NCBI RefSeq assembly: GCF_000230555.1
Contig: NC_016078.1
Coordinates: forward strand, 1,364,001 to 1,428,000
Reading direction: 5' to 3'
Origin: Pelagibacterium halotolerans B2
GTDB taxonomy: Bacteria > Pseudomonadota > Alphaproteobacteria > Rhizobiales > Devosiaceae
DNA: 64,000 nt
Shown here: positions 38,202 through 47,761 of the stretch, in pieces
How the letters are laid out: the number at the start of each line of letters is the position of its first letter
Numbering within the stretch: the stretch's first letter is position 1
Position numbers and translations under genes: made by a program
The notes under the pieces: generated by a model
Databases searched by the model: none
What the model was told of the DNA's origin: nothing
The model's input: the letters and a program-made list of their open reading frames with translations, nothing else

Positions 38202-38920
38202 TCGATCTCAACGCCGATCTCGGCGAAGCCATAGGCGACGACCGCGCCATGCTCGAAATCGTCACCAGCGCCTCGATCGCCTGCGGCGGCCACGCCGGTA
38301 ACGAACATACGATGCGCGCCGCCGTTCAAGATGCGCTTGCAAATAGCGTCCGCATCGGCGCCCATCCCGGTTTCGAGGATCCGGACAATTTCGGTCGCCG
38401 CCGCCTCGATCTCCCTTTCGAAACGATCCGCGATCAGGTTCTGGCCCAGATTGGCCGCCTCATAACCATTGCTGCAGAGGAGGGGGCGTCTGTCGCCTAC
38501 CTCAAGCTGCACGGGGCCCTCGCCAACATGGCCGCGGAGGATGAAACCCTTTCTCAAACCATATTCGCAGGCGTCGCCCAGAATCATCCCGGCATGGCCA
38601 TCCTCGCCCTGGCGGCCTCCGCCCAGGAAACCGCAGCCCGCCGGCTCGGCCTTCCCGTCATCCCTGAAGCCTATGCCGACCGTGCCTATACTCGATACGG
38701 ATTGCTGGCCGCCCGCAGCCACCCGGGCAGTGTGCTTGAAGATACCGCTTCCATTGTTGCCCAATGCCTCCGGCTCGCCGAGCACGGTGAAATTCTCGCC
38801 ATTGATGGCTCGGTTTTCCAATCCGAGGCCCGCTCGATCTGTCTTCATGGCGACACTCCGGGCGCCTTGGAGCATGCCCGTGCGGTGCGCGACGCGCTCA
38901 AATCGCGTGGCCTGATGTAG
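38189..38920 (+). CDS. pxpA: 5-oxoprolinase subunit PxpA (LamB/YcsF family)
   Basis: A 243-residue LamB/YcsF-family protein and the catalytic subunit of 5-oxoprolinase. The IDLNADLGEAIGDD start and the SIACGGHAGNEHTMR block give the probable metal or active-site Asp and His residues. The gene ends the pxpBCA unit. The cluster lets the cell recover glutamate from pyroglutamate formed by glutamine breakdown. Confidence 0.94.
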   Translation: MATLIDLNADLGEAIGDDRAMLEIVTSASIACGGHAGNEHTMRAAVQDALANSVRIGAHPGFEDPDNFGRRRLDLPFETIRDQVLAQIGRLITIAAEEGASVAYLKLHGALANMAAEDETLSQTIFAGVAQNHPGMAILALAASAQETAARRLGLPVIPEAYADRAYTRYGLLAARSHPGSVLEDTASIVAQCLRLAEHGEILAIDGSVFQSEARSICLHGDTPGALEHARAVRDALKSRGLM

Positions 38921-39018
38921 GCAGCGCGCCTGCAAGATTGACCGCGCATTAAGAAAACCTACACAAACCTATGGTTTCTGAAAGGTTCGATGCGCGAAGG
39001 CACGACGATCACGTGGCG

Positions 39019-39062
39019 GTGCTTTCAGCAAAAAACCGGGCCAGTTTGCGGTTCGAAAGCAC
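39019..39062 (+). promoter_or_regulatory. Hairpin in the leader of rlpA
   Basis: GTGCTTTC (39019-39026) pairs perfectly with GAAAGCAC (39055-39062) around a 28-nt loop, ending 30 nt before the rlpA ATG. A near-repeat of GCACGACGATC (about 39000) recurs as GCACGACAATC at the hairpin end. It could be a leader structure or an operator pair; nothing decides which. Confidence 0.35.
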
Positions 39063-39092
39063 GACAATCTTTTTGGTATTGGGTCAGATTGT

Positions 39093-40151
39093 ATGAGCTC
39101 GAGTATCGGATCGGCGCGCCGCCGCCCTCTTTTTGCCGCCATCGGCACGACCGTGACCGCCGCCTTGCTGCTGGCCGGCTGCAGCGGTGCCGATCTGTTC
39201 GCTGGCAATGAATTTTTCTCCGAATCCTCGATGGGCGTCAAAGCCTCGCCCCGGGTTACCACCTCGCGCAATGTCCCCAAGGGCGGAGGACGCTATGTCG
39301 TCGGCAAGCCCTACACCGTCGCGGGCAATCGGTTTGTGCCACGCGAGCAGCCCGATCTCGATGTCACGGGCCGCGCCTCATGGTACGGCCCCGCATTCCA
39401 TGGCCGCCTGACGGCCAATGGCGAGATCTTCGATATGTATTCATTGTCGGCAGCCCATCCGACGTTGCCGCTGCCGTCCTATGTCCGGGTTACGAACGCC
39501 GACACCGGCGCCACGACCATTGTGCGGGTCAATGATCGGGGACCGTTCTCCTATGAGCGAACCATCGACCTCTCGCGCCGCGCCGCCGAGGTCCTGGGTT
39601 TCCAGCAGCAGGGCACGGCCAATGTCAGGGTGCAATATATCGGACCGGCCCCGCTCGAGGGCGACGACACCAAATTCCTCGTTGCCTCGATCAATCAGTT
39701 GACGCCCTACGAAATCCAGAACAATACCCGCATGGCCTTTCAGGAACCCGTCCAGGTTGCCGATACCGCGCCGGCGCAGGCCTCAACCCCTGTAGCTCCG
39801 GTGCCCACGCCGCGCCCTTCGACCGCAACGGAGGCCGCGGGCGCCATTGCAGCCCCCGAATACATTCCCTTCCGCGTCCTCTCCTACGTCGGCGCAACCA
39901 GCCTCGAAACCGCATCCGAGCCCACGGGAACGCCGCTCCGCATGGCGCTGGGAACCTGGAACGACGAAGCCCGGGCCCGCGAAATCGCTACCCGGTTCGC
40001 GGTGATTGGCGCAGTCGACACCGCCACGCTTGTTCAGGGAGACCAGACGGTCACTCATCTCATGCTGACCCATCTTCGCGAAGGTGTGACCGAAACCGAC
40101 GCTGTCGAACTGGCCAGCTCACTTGGCTTGTCGGCCCCGATTTTGTATTGA
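39093..40151 (+). CDS. rlpA: RlpA-like lipoprotein with septal-type DPBB and SPOR domains
   Basis: A 352-residue lipoprotein: a signal with lipobox LLLAGC, then a double-psi beta-barrel (about 90-180; GRASWYGPAFHGRLTANGE, VRVNDRGPF) as in lytic transglycosylase RlpA, a Pro/Thr linker, and a C-terminal SPOR-like domain (about 285-350). RlpA cuts glycan strands lacking stem peptides at the septum in Pseudomonas. The carboxypeptidase gene next door supports a peptidoglycan role. Confidence 0.88.
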   Translation: MSSSIGSARRRPLFAAIGTTVTAALLLAGCSGADLFAGNEFFSESSMGVKASPRVTTSRNVPKGGGRYVVGKPYTVAGNRFVPREQPDLDVTGRASWYGPAFHGRLTANGEIFDMYSLSAAHPTLPLPSYVRVTNADTGATTIVRVNDRGPFSYERTIDLSRRAAEVLGFQQQGTANVRVQYIGPAPLEGDDTKFLVASINQLTPYEIQNNTRMAFQEPVQVADTAPAQASTPVAPVPTPRPSTATEAAGAIAAPEYIPFRVLSYVGATSLETASEPTGTPLRMALGTWNDEARAREIATRFAVIGAVDTATLVQGDQTVTHLMLTHLREGVTETDAVELASSLGLSAPILY

Positions 40152-40199
40152 AGAACAAGGCTTAACAATTAAAGGGGCGCCCACGGCGCGGCTGGCTTC

Positions 40200-41366
40200 A
40201 TGGTTCGTCTGGAACGTGCCTTCCGCAGAGTGCTTGTCGGCGTGGCGTTGGTGGCCGCTCTGGCCCATCCCGCCGCTGCCCAGCTCGATTTCGATACGAG
40301 CGCCCCATACGCCATCCTGGTCGATCATGAATCGGGCACCGTCCTGTTTCAGAAAGAAGCCGACACGAGGATCGAACCGGCCAGCATGGCCAAGCTGATG
40401 ACGGTCGCAATCGTCCTCGACATGGTCGAACGCGGCGCGCTCAACCTCACCGATCAGTTCTTCATATCCGAACACGCATGGCGCACGGGCGGGGCGCCAT
40501 CTGGCGGCTCGGCAATGTTTGCTGAACTCGGCTCGCAAATCAGCGTCGACGACCTGCTGCATTCGGTTATCATCCAATCGGGCAATGACGCTTCCATCGC
40601 GCTCGCCGAAGGCATCGCGGGCAGCGAGGCCGCCTTCGCCGATATCATGAACCAGTTTGCCGCCGATATCGGGCTGACGGATTCCCATTTCACCAATGCC
40701 AGCGGCCTGCCCGATCCGGACATGTACGTCACCGCCCGCGATCTGGCCGATCTGGCGCGCTACATCATCCGCGAATTTCCCGATTATTACCCGGTGTTCG
40801 CTGTCGAGGAATTCACCTGGAACGATATCCGCCAGTCCAACCGCAACGGCCTTCTGGGCCTGGGCATCGGCGTGGACGGTCTCAAGACGGGCCATACCAA
40901 TGCCGCCGGGTATGGCATCGTCGCTTCGACCACCGAAGGCGGGCGCCGCCTTATTGCGGTGCTGCACGGCATGGACAGCGTCAACCAGCGCAACGAGCAG
41001 GCGCGTGCCCTCATCACATGGGGCGCCCGCAGTTTCGAGCGCATTCCCGCCTTCGCCAATGGCGCGGTTGTGGGACAGGCCAGCGTCTATGGAGGCCAAG
41101 AGGCCAGCGTCGGCCTCGTCGGTGAAGGCAGCATCGATATCTACCTTCCGCGCGGCAATCGTCGCTGCCTTTCGGCCAACATCACCTATGCCGCTCCCAT
41201 TCTCCCGCCGGTTCGCGCCGGTGACAGGCTTGCGCAACTTAACATACTTTGCGATGACCAGATCATTCAGAGCGCTCCGCTTTATGCGGCAGAGGCCGTC
41301 GAACAGGGTGGCATCACGCGCCGGGCAGCCGACGCGCTTTGGGAACTTGCATTCGGCTGGTTTTAG
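40200..41366 (+). CDS. dacC: D-alanyl-D-alanine carboxypeptidase (PBP5/6 type)
   Basis: A 388-residue low-molecular-weight penicillin-binding protein that trims the terminal D-Ala of peptidoglycan stems. The signal peptide ends near AHPAAAQ. The three active-site motifs are S62-M-A-K65, S127-G-N129 and K229-T-G231. The C-terminal PBP5 beta domain and an amphipathic end (ADALWELAFGWF) for membrane anchoring are present. The dac-tmk-holB-metG order is conserved in Rhizobiales. Symbol assigned by type; dacA or dacD would be equally fair. Confidence 0.92.
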   Translation: MVRLERAFRRVLVGVALVAALAHPAAAQLDFDTSAPYAILVDHESGTVLFQKEADTRIEPASMAKLMTVAIVLDMVERGALNLTDQFFISEHAWRTGGAPSGGSAMFAELGSQISVDDLLHSVIIQSGNDASIALAEGIAGSEAAFADIMNQFAADIGLTDSHFTNASGLPDPDMYVTARDLADLARYIIREFPDYYPVFAVEEFTWNDIRQSNRNGLLGLGIGVDGLKTGHTNAAGYGIVASTTEGGRRLIAVLHGMDSVNQRNEQARALITWGARSFERIPAFANGAVVGQASVYGGQEASVGLVGEGSIDIYLPRGNRRCLSANITYAAPILPPVRAGDRLAQLNILCDDQIIQSAPLYAAEAVEQGGITRRAADALWELAFGWF

Positions 41367-41419
41367 TGAACGCAGCTCATGGTGGTCTGGCGGCCGCAAC
41401 AGGATTTGATACGGACACG

Positions 41420-42112
41420 ATGGCGGCAGATCAGCACCGATCGATCACACCCCGATTCATTACGTTCGAGGGTGGGGAGGGCGTGGGCAAGTCCACCCAG
41501 GTCCGACGCCTGGCCGACCGCCTGTCGGAACTGGGCATTTCCGTGGTCCGCACCCGCGAGCCCGGTGGCACGCCCAAGGCCGAGGCCGTTCGCTCCTTCA
41601 TCCTGCAGGGCAAGCCCGAAAGCTGGGGCGTCGGCGCCGAAGCCGTGCTGTTCGCCTCCGCCCGCCTCGATCACGTGAACCAGTTGATCGCGCCCTCGCT
41701 GGCCGAGGGCAAATGGGTCATCTGCGACCGCTTCGCCGATTCCACCCGCGCCTATCAGGGCCTGACCGGCGGGGTCGACGACAAACTGATCGACGCACTC
41801 GAATATCTTGCCCTCAACGGCCATACGCCCGATTTGACCGTGATCCTGGACATGGACCCCGATATCGCCTTCGAGCGCGTGCGCAAACGCGCCGCGGAAG
41901 ACGGCATGCCTGCGATCGCCGATCGCTTCGAAAAAGAGGATCTGGTCTTCCATCGCCGCCTGCGCGACAATTTCCTCGCCATAGCGATAGCCAATCCCGG
42001 CCGCTGTGTCGTCCTTTCGGCCGATACCGAGGAGGACGTGCTCACCGAAGCCATATGGCGGGCCGTGCTCGATCATTTCCCCGATCTGGCCCGGGAAGGA
42101 TTGGCCGGGTGA
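41420..42112 (+). CDS. tmk: Thymidylate kinase
   Basis: A 230-residue kinase that makes dTDP from dTMP. P-loop GGEGVGKS (about 18-25), the TREPGGT motif and the DRFADSTRAYQG block binding thymidylate are all present. I chose the ATG at 41420; the frame is open to 41339 but those residues overlap the carboxypeptidase end without homology. The stop overlaps the holB GTG (GTGA). Confidence 0.95.
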   Translation: MAADQHRSITPRFITFEGGEGVGKSTQVRRLADRLSELGISVVRTREPGGTPKAEAVRSFILQGKPESWGVGAEAVLFASARLDHVNQLIAPSLAEGKWVICDRFADSTRAYQGLTGGVDDKLIDALEYLALNGHTPDLTVILDMDPDIAFERVRKRAAEDGMPAIADRFEKEDLVFHRRLRDNFLAIAIANPGRCVVLSADTEEDVLTEAIWRAVLDHFPDLAREGLAG

Positions 42113-43140
42113 GTGTCGAACGCCGCGAAGCCGACCAGATCGCCGACGTGCCCGCACCCGAGTTTGGCAGCCTTGTCGGCCACGGCGATGCGCGCGCCTC
42201 GCTTCTGAGTGCGCTCGAGCGGGATCGTCTGCCCGGCGCCATCCTGCTTCATGGCCCGCGCGGTATTGGCAAGGCGACCTTTGCTTTCGAGATCGCTCGT
42301 CAAGTCCTCTCGCGCACCTCCGATGAAAGCGAGGAGCGGATAACCGCCCAGGTTGCAGCGCTTTCGCACCCGAACCTGTTCCTTTTGCGCCGCACCACCG
42401 ATCCCGCCAATTCCGAAAAATACTATTCGGCCATCCGGGTCGACGACGTGCGCGCCATGCGCGATTCCCTTCACCAGACACGGGGCAGGGCGGGCTACCG
42501 AATCGCGATTGTCGACAGCGTCGATGATTGCAACGCCAATTCGGCCAATGCGCTGCTGAAGACCCTTGAGGAGCCGCCCGCCGAGACCATGTTCATCGTG
42601 CTCTCCCATCGCCCCGGCGGCATGCTGGCCACCATCCGCTCGCGCTGCCAGAGCTTTGGCCTGCGCCCGCTCGCCGATCCTGATACGGCACAGATTATAT
42701 CGCGCGTCCGCCCCGATCTGGCACCCGAAGATGTCTCCCGCGCTGTCAGCTTTGCCGCCGGTCGTCCACGACGGGGCTTTGAATCCCTCATGCTTGAGGA
42801 AGGCGACGTTCTCGACGCACTTCAGACATGGCTCAAAGACCCTGTGGCGCATCCCACCCGCGCCCATCTCAAGATCGCCGACGGGCTGGCCGCATCCAAG
42901 GGGGCTGAATTGGGCTTTGCCCAGGACATGATCCGCGACTGGCTGGCTGCCGAGGCCGAATCCGCCGCCCGCGCCGGCCCGGCCGCGCGTTTCCGCCTTG
43001 CTTCGGCCAATGGCCTGTGGGAGAAGGCCAACGCCCTTATCGCCGATGCCGATATCTACAATCTTGACCGGCGGCAAACGCTGGTCGCAGTCTTTGATTT
43101 CCTGCGCGACCATGTGCGCAGGACCACGCCCGTGAGCTGA
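42109..43140 (+). CDS. holB: DNA polymerase III subunit delta'
   Basis: A 343-residue clamp-loader subunit. Walker A-like HGPRGIGKA near residue 48, the sensor region [23 protein letters not shown], and the typical [17 protein letters not shown] follow the AAA+ DnaX-family pattern; the P-loop is the usual degenerate delta' type. The GTG at 42109 overlaps the tmk stop by 4 nt. metG follows 7 nt on. Confidence 0.92.
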   Translation: MSVERREADQIADVPAPEFGSLVGHGDARASLLSALERDRLPGAILLHGPRGIGKATFAFEIARQVLSRTSDESEERITAQVAALSHPNLFLLRRTTDPANSEKYYSAIRVDDVRAMRDSLHQTRGRAGYRIAIVDSVDDCNANSANALLKTLEEPPAETMFIVLSHRPGGMLATIRSRCQSFGLRPLADPDTAQIISRVRPDLAPEDVSRAVSFAAGRPRRGFESLMLEEGDVLDALQTWLKDPVAHPTRAHLKIADGLAASKGAELGFAQDMIRDWLAAEAESAARAGPAARFRLASANGLWEKANALIADADIYNLDRRQTLVAVFDFLRDHVRRTTPVS

Positions 43141-43147
43141 TTTTCCT

Positions 43148-44701
43148 ATGAGCCGCCCGACCTTTTACATCACCACGCCGATCTTTTACCCCAACGGCGT
43201 CCCCCATATCGGCCATGCCTACACCGCCATCGCCAGTGACGTCATCGCGCGCTTTCACAGGCTGGACGGCAAGGACGTGTTCTTTCTGACCGGCACCGAC
43301 GAGCACGGCCAGAAGATGCAGCAGACCGCTGAAAAAGAGGGGATCGCGCCGATCGAGCTGGCGACAAGGAATTCGCAGGCCTTCAAGGACCTCTGGGCCA
43401 CCCTCAACATCTCTTACGACGACTACATCCGTACAACCGAGGAGCGGCACCATAAGGCCTCGCAAGCCATCTGGAACAAGATGGTCGAAAAGGGCGATAT
43501 CTACCTCGACTCCTACTCCGGCTGGTATTCGGTCCGGCAGGAAGCCTTCTTCGACGAAAAGGAAACCACTCTCGGCGAGGACGGCATCCGGCGCGAACCG
43601 CTCGGCTCGCCGGTCGAATGGGTCGAGGAAGAAAGCTACTTCTTCCGCCTCTCGGCCTATGGCGACAGGCTTCTGGCCCATTACGAGGCCAACCCCGGTT
43701 TCATCCTGCCCGCCGAACGGCGCAATGAAGTCGCCAGCTTCGTCAAATCGGGCTTGCGCGATCTTTCCATCTCGCGCACCACGTTCGATTGGGGCGTTCC
43801 GGTTCCCAACGACCCCAAGCACATCATGTATGTCTGGGTCGATGCGCTCACCAATTACCTCACGGCCGCCGGCTACCCCGACGAAAGCGCCGAGCGCTGG
43901 AAATACTGGCCCGCCGATATCCATATGATCGGCAAGGACATTGTGCGTTTCCACGCGGTCTATTGGCCCGCATTTCTGATGAGCGCCGACATCGAACTGC
44001 CCAAACGCGTCTTTGCCCATGGCTTCCTCTTCAACCGCGGCGAGAAGATGAGCAAATCGGTCGGCAACGTCGTCGATCCGTTCGAACTCGTGGCGAAATA
44101 CGGCCTCGATGCCATGCGCTATTATTTCCTGCGCGAAGTGTCCTTCGGCAGCGACGGCTCGTACAATCACGAAGCCATCGTCAACCGCATCAACGCCGAT
44201 CTCGCCAACGATCTGGGCAATCTCGCCCAGCGCTCGCTCTCCATGGTCGCCAAGAACTGCGACGGACAGGTGCCGGCACCGGGCGAGTTAACGGATGAAG
44301 ACAACGCAATCCTCGGCGCTGCCGACGCCTTGCTCGACACCTCACGCGCCGCGATGGACGATCAGGCCATCCACCAGATGCTCAATGCCGTCTGGCAGGT
44401 CGTGGCCGATGCCAACCGGTACTTTGCGGGGCAGGAGCCCTGGGCGCTGCGCAAGACCGACCCGGCCCGCATGGCCACCGTACTCTATGTGACCATCGAA
44501 GTGGTGCGTCAGGTTGCCATTCTCGCCCAGCCGGTGATGCCCGCATCGAGCGAAAAACTGCTCGATCTTCTGGGTCTGCATGCTGAGGGCCGCTCTTTCG
44601 AACAATTGGGTGCGTACGGCCGCCTCGCCGCCGGCACCGCACTGCCCGCGCCAGAGGGCGTCTTCCCCCGCTATGTGGAAAAGGACGAAGGCGCGGCCTG
44701 A
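43148..44701 (+). CDS. metG: Methionyl-tRNA synthetase
   Basis: A 517-residue class I synthetase. The HIGH-type signature is PHIGH at residues 19-23 and KMSKS lies at 300-304. The zinc knuckle between the Rossmann halves is absent ([15 protein letters not shown]), the short MetRS type common in alphaproteobacteria. There is no C-terminal tRNA-binding extension. The TGA shares its A with the tatD ATG. Confidence 0.96.
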   Translation: MSRPTFYITTPIFYPNGVPHIGHAYTAIASDVIARFHRLDGKDVFFLTGTDEHGQKMQQTAEKEGIAPIELATRNSQAFKDLWATLNISYDDYIRTTEERHHKASQAIWNKMVEKGDIYLDSYSGWYSVRQEAFFDEKETTLGEDGIRREPLGSPVEWVEEESYFFRLSAYGDRLLAHYEANPGFILPAERRNEVASFVKSGLRDLSISRTTFDWGVPVPNDPKHIMYVWVDALTNYLTAAGYPDESAERWKYWPADIHMIGKDIVRFHAVYWPAFLMSADIELPKRVFAHGFLFNRGEKMSKSVGNVVDPFELVAKYGLDAMRYYFLREVSFGSDGSYNHEAIVNRINADLANDLGNLAQRSLSMVAKNCDGQVPAPGELTDEDNAILGAADALLDTSRAAMDDQAIHQMLNAVWQVVADANRYFAGQEPWALRKTDPARMATVLYVTIEVVRQVAILAQPVMPASSEKLLDLLGLHAEGRSFEQLGAYGRLAAGTALPAPEGVFPRYVEKDEGAA

Positions 44702-45483
44702 TGCTTGTCGATAGCCACTGCCATCTCGATTTCGACGTGCTGGCCGACGATATCGACGGCGTTCTGGCGCGTGCGCGCGACAATGGCGTCAGCCATTGCG
44801 TCACCATCTCCACGCGCATCCGCCGCTTCGATACGCTTCTGGCCATCGCCGAAAAGCACGACAACGTCTTCTGCTCCGTGGGCACGCATCCGCATAATGC
44901 GCATGAAGAACTCGACATAAGCATCGATGAAATAATCGCTTTATCGCAGCATCCAAAATGCGTCGCCATTGGAGAGGCCGGGCTCGATTACCACTACGAT
45001 TCCTCGCCCCGCGACGCGCAGGCCCAGGGCTTCCGCAATCATATCGCCGTCGCCCGCCAGACCGGCTTACCGCTGGTCATCCATGCTCGGGCCGCCGATG
45101 ACGACATGATCGCCATTCTCGAAGAGGAAACCGGGCAGGGGGCTTTCCCCTTCGTCCTGCACTGCTTTTCCTCCGGCGCCGAACTGGCCCGTCGCGGCCT
45201 GGCGCTCGGCGGCTATGTCTCGTTTTCCGGCATCGTCACCTTCAGGAACGCCGCCGAAATCCAGCAGGTAGCGCAATTCGTCCCCGAAGACCGGTTCCTG
45301 GTCGAGACGGACGCGCCCTATCTCGCGCCGGTTCCCCATCGCGGCAAACCCAACCAGCCCGCCTTCGTGCGCCATACCGCCGAAAAACTTGCCGAACTGC
45401 GCGGCGTTCCGTTCGAAACCATTGCCGAGCAATCCACCCGCAATTTCGCCCGGCTGTTTTCAAAGACAGGGCTGGCCGTATGA
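44701..45483 (+). CDS. tatD: TatD-family metal-dependent DNase
   Basis: A 260-residue TIM-barrel hydrolase. Metal ligands include the N-terminal DSHCHLDF (H6, H8), GEAGLDY, the internal VIHAR and LHCFS histidines and the late VETDAPYLAP Asp. TatD enzymes are 3'-5' exonucleases with roles in DNA repair. It is translationally coupled with metG (TGATG) and with the MBL gene (ATGA). Confidence 0.94.
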   Translation: MLVDSHCHLDFDVLADDIDGVLARARDNGVSHCVTISTRIRRFDTLLAIAEKHDNVFCSVGTHPHNAHEELDISIDEIIALSQHPKCVAIGEAGLDYHYDSSPRDAQAQGFRNHIAVARQTGLPLVIHARAADDDMIAILEEETGQGAFPFVLHCFSSGAELARRGLALGGYVSFSGIVTFRNAAEIQQVAQFVPEDRFLVETDAPYLAPVPHRGKPNQPAFVRHTAEKLAELRGVPFETIAEQSTRNFARLFSKTGLAV

Positions 45484-46304
45484 CCGACCGGCCCGCCACA
45501 CGATTGACAGCCCGCATCCTGGGCTGCGGTTCGTCTGGCGGCGTGCCGCGTATCGGCAATGCCTGGGGCGCCTGCGACCCCGAAAACCCCAAAAACCGTC
45601 GCCTGCGCTGCGCGCTGCTGGTCACCGGCACGTGCGACGACACCGATGGCGTCACCCGCGTTCTCATCGATGCCGGACCCGATTTGCGCGAACAGATGCT
45701 CGCCGCCCGGGTGCCGGAAATCGATGCGGTATTTTTCACCCACGAACATGCCGACCACACCCACGGTATCGACGATCTGCGCGTCCTCGCTCTCAACGCC
45801 CGGCGCCGCGTGGATGCCTACATGTCGATCGCTACCGAAGTCCGGCTCCGCGAGGCGTTCGGTTACTGCTTCACGGCCCCCGAAAACAGCTCATACCCGC
45901 CAATTCTCAATACCAACTCCATTGCCGACGGCGAGGAAATTATCATCGAAGGGGCAGGGGGCACGATCACGCTAAAGCCCTTCGAGCAACAGCATGGGTC
46001 AATCACTTCGCTTGGTTTCCGTATAGGTAAATTCGCCTATTCCTGCGATCTGTCAGGCATTCCCGAAACGTCCCATTGGGCGCTGGAAGGGCTCGAAACC
46101 TGGGTCCTCGATGCCCTGCGATATACGCCGCACCCGAGCCACATTAATCTCGAACAGGCATTGTCCCTCATCGAAACCCACCGGCCGAAAGCCGCCATTC
46201 TCACAAATCTCCATGTCGATATGGACTACGTGACGCTTTCCGGCGAAATCCCCGATCATGTCACTCCCGCCTTTGACGGGATGGAGATCGACATCGCCCT
46301 TTAG
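45480..46304 (+). CDS. MBL-fold metallohydrolase (PhnP-like)
   Basis: A 274-residue beta-lactamase-fold protein. The metal signature HEHADHTHG (H-x-H-x-D-H) is complete, as are GCGSSGGVPRIGNAWGAC at the N-terminus and late His ligands. This resembles PhnP, a cyclic phosphodiesterase, but with no phn genes nearby; the tatD-MBL pair is a widespread housekeeping tandem. The substrate is unknown. Confidence 0.9.
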   Translation: MTDRPATRLTARILGCGSSGGVPRIGNAWGACDPENPKNRRLRCALLVTGTCDDTDGVTRVLIDAGPDLREQMLAARVPEIDAVFFTHEHADHTHGIDDLRVLALNARRRVDAYMSIATEVRLREAFGYCFTAPENSSYPPILNTNSIADGEEIIIEGAGGTITLKPFEQQHGSITSLGFRIGKFAYSCDLSGIPETSHWALEGLETWVLDALRYTPHPSHINLEQALSLIETHRPKAAILTNLHVDMDYVTLSGEIPDHVTPAFDGMEIDIAL

Positions 46305-46339
46305 GATCGCTACGCTTTCACCTCACGCGAGCGTCCGTC

Positions 46340-47761
46340 ATGAGCGATCCCGACAGTGCCGAATCCGCAATCCGCGACACGCGCTGGGTGCTCCCGGCCA
46401 CCATTCTAGGCTCCAGCCTGGGCTTCATTGACGGCTCGGTCGTCAATGTCGCCTTGCCCGCCATTCAGTCCGATCTCGATGCCGGCCTTGCGACCGCTCA
46501 GTGGGTGGTCAATGGTTACATGCTCATGCTCGGCAGTCTCATCCTGCTCGGCGGCACCATCGGCGATCGTTTCGGCCAGCGCCGCATCTTCCTGTTCGGT
46601 CTTGTCGGCTTTGCCATTGCCTCCATCGCCTGCGCCATCGCACCATCCCCGCTGTCCCTTGTTGCCGCGCGGACCATCCAGGGCATCGCCGCAGCCTTTC
46701 TCGTCCCGTCCAGCCTGGCCCTGATCGGTTCGGCCTTCACCGGCGAAGCCCGCGGCAAGGCCATCGGCACATGGGCCGCGGCCGGGGCGCTGACGACGGC
46801 GCTCGGCCCACCCTTCGGCGGTTGGCTGGTCGATACCGTCGGCTGGCGGGCCATCTTCTATATCAACATTCCCATTGCTGCCGCCGCGCTGGCCATGGGC
46901 TGGCGCATCGCCGCGGCGCCGGCCGGGCGCACCTATCGCGAATTCGACATTGCCGGCACCATTGCCATGGTCGCCGGTCTCGGCCTGCTCTCGTACGGCC
47001 TCATCACCGCCGGGGAGGGCAACACGACCATCGGCGGTCTTGCCATTGCGGCGTCAATTCCCTTTGCCATCGGCTTTTTCTTCATCGAGCGCCGCGCCAG
47101 CGAGCCGCTGGTCCCCATGGGGCTGTTTGCCAACAGCCAGTTTTCCGGGGCAAACCTGCTCACCATAACCCTCTATGCCTCGCTTTCAGGCTCGCTGTTT
47201 ATTCTCCCCTTCGTTCTGATCTACGCGAACGGCTACAGCGCCACCATGGCCGGCGCCGCGCTGTTGCCGTTCTCGATCCTGCTCGGTCTTGGCTCACGCT
47301 ATGCCGGGGCGCTCGCCAAACGCATCGGCACCCGCATCATGCTGATCGCCGGCCCGGCAGCCACCGGCTTCGGCTATATGGTCCTGGCCCTGATGGTCGA
47401 TTTGGGCGGCTATTGGCTGGCCTTTTTTCCAGGCCTGGTGATCATCGGCGTTGGAATGACCATAACTGTCGCACCACTCACGACGGCCGTGTTCGATGCC
47501 GCTCCCGACGATGCCGGCGGTACCGCATCGGGCATCAACAATGCCGCCTCGCGCATCGGCGGGTTGATTGCCGTCGCCGCCCTCGGCTTTGCCTTTGGCG
47601 GTTCCGATCTCTCGATCCTGCCGCCCGAAGCCCTGCGGATGTCCTATCGCTGGATAATGGCCGCCGCAGCCTGCCTGGCCTTCGCCAGCGCTCTGGCGGC
47701 CGCCGCAACAATCAAGGACAAGGGACAACAGAGCAGGGCACCGAAACCGCCTGACCGCTAA
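46340..47761 (+). CDS. MFS transporter, DHA2/EmrB type (14 TM)
   Basis: A 473-residue proton-driven exporter. Motif A GDRFGQRR after helix 2, motif B-like RTIQGIAAAF, motif C ALGPPFGGWL and the family D1 motif FIDGSVVNVALPAI are clear; hydrophobic segments number about 14. Such pumps export drugs or toxic metabolites. No adaptor subunit is adjacent. Its stop overlaps that of the convergent binding protein by 4 nt. Confidence 0.9.
   Translation: MSDPDSAESAIRDTRWVLPATILGSSLGFIDGSVVNVALPAIQSDLDAGLATAQWVVNGYMLMLGSLILLGGTIGDRFGQRRIFLFGLVGFAIASIACAIAPSPLSLVAARTIQGIAAAFLVPSSLALIGSAFTGEARGKAIGTWAAAGALTTALGPPFGGWLVDTVGWRAIFYINIPIAAAALAMGWRIAAAPAGRTYREFDIAGTIAMVAGLGLLSYGLITAGEGNTTIGGLAIAASIPFAIGFFFIERRASEPLVPMGLFANSQFSGANLLTITLYASLSGSLFILPFVLIYANGYSATMAGAALLPFSILLGLGSRYAGALAKRIGTRIMLIAGPAATGFGYMVLALMVDLGGYWLAFFPGLVIIGVGMTITVAPLTTAVFDAAPDDAGGTASGINNAASRIGGLIAVAALGFAFGGSDLSILPPEALRMSYRWIMAAAACLAFASALAAAATIKDKGQQSRAPKPPDR

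Noticed and set aside
41713-42108. Upstream extension of holB through tmk
   Set aside because: The extra residues are a shadow of tmk; the GTGA junction at 42109 gives the family-length protein.
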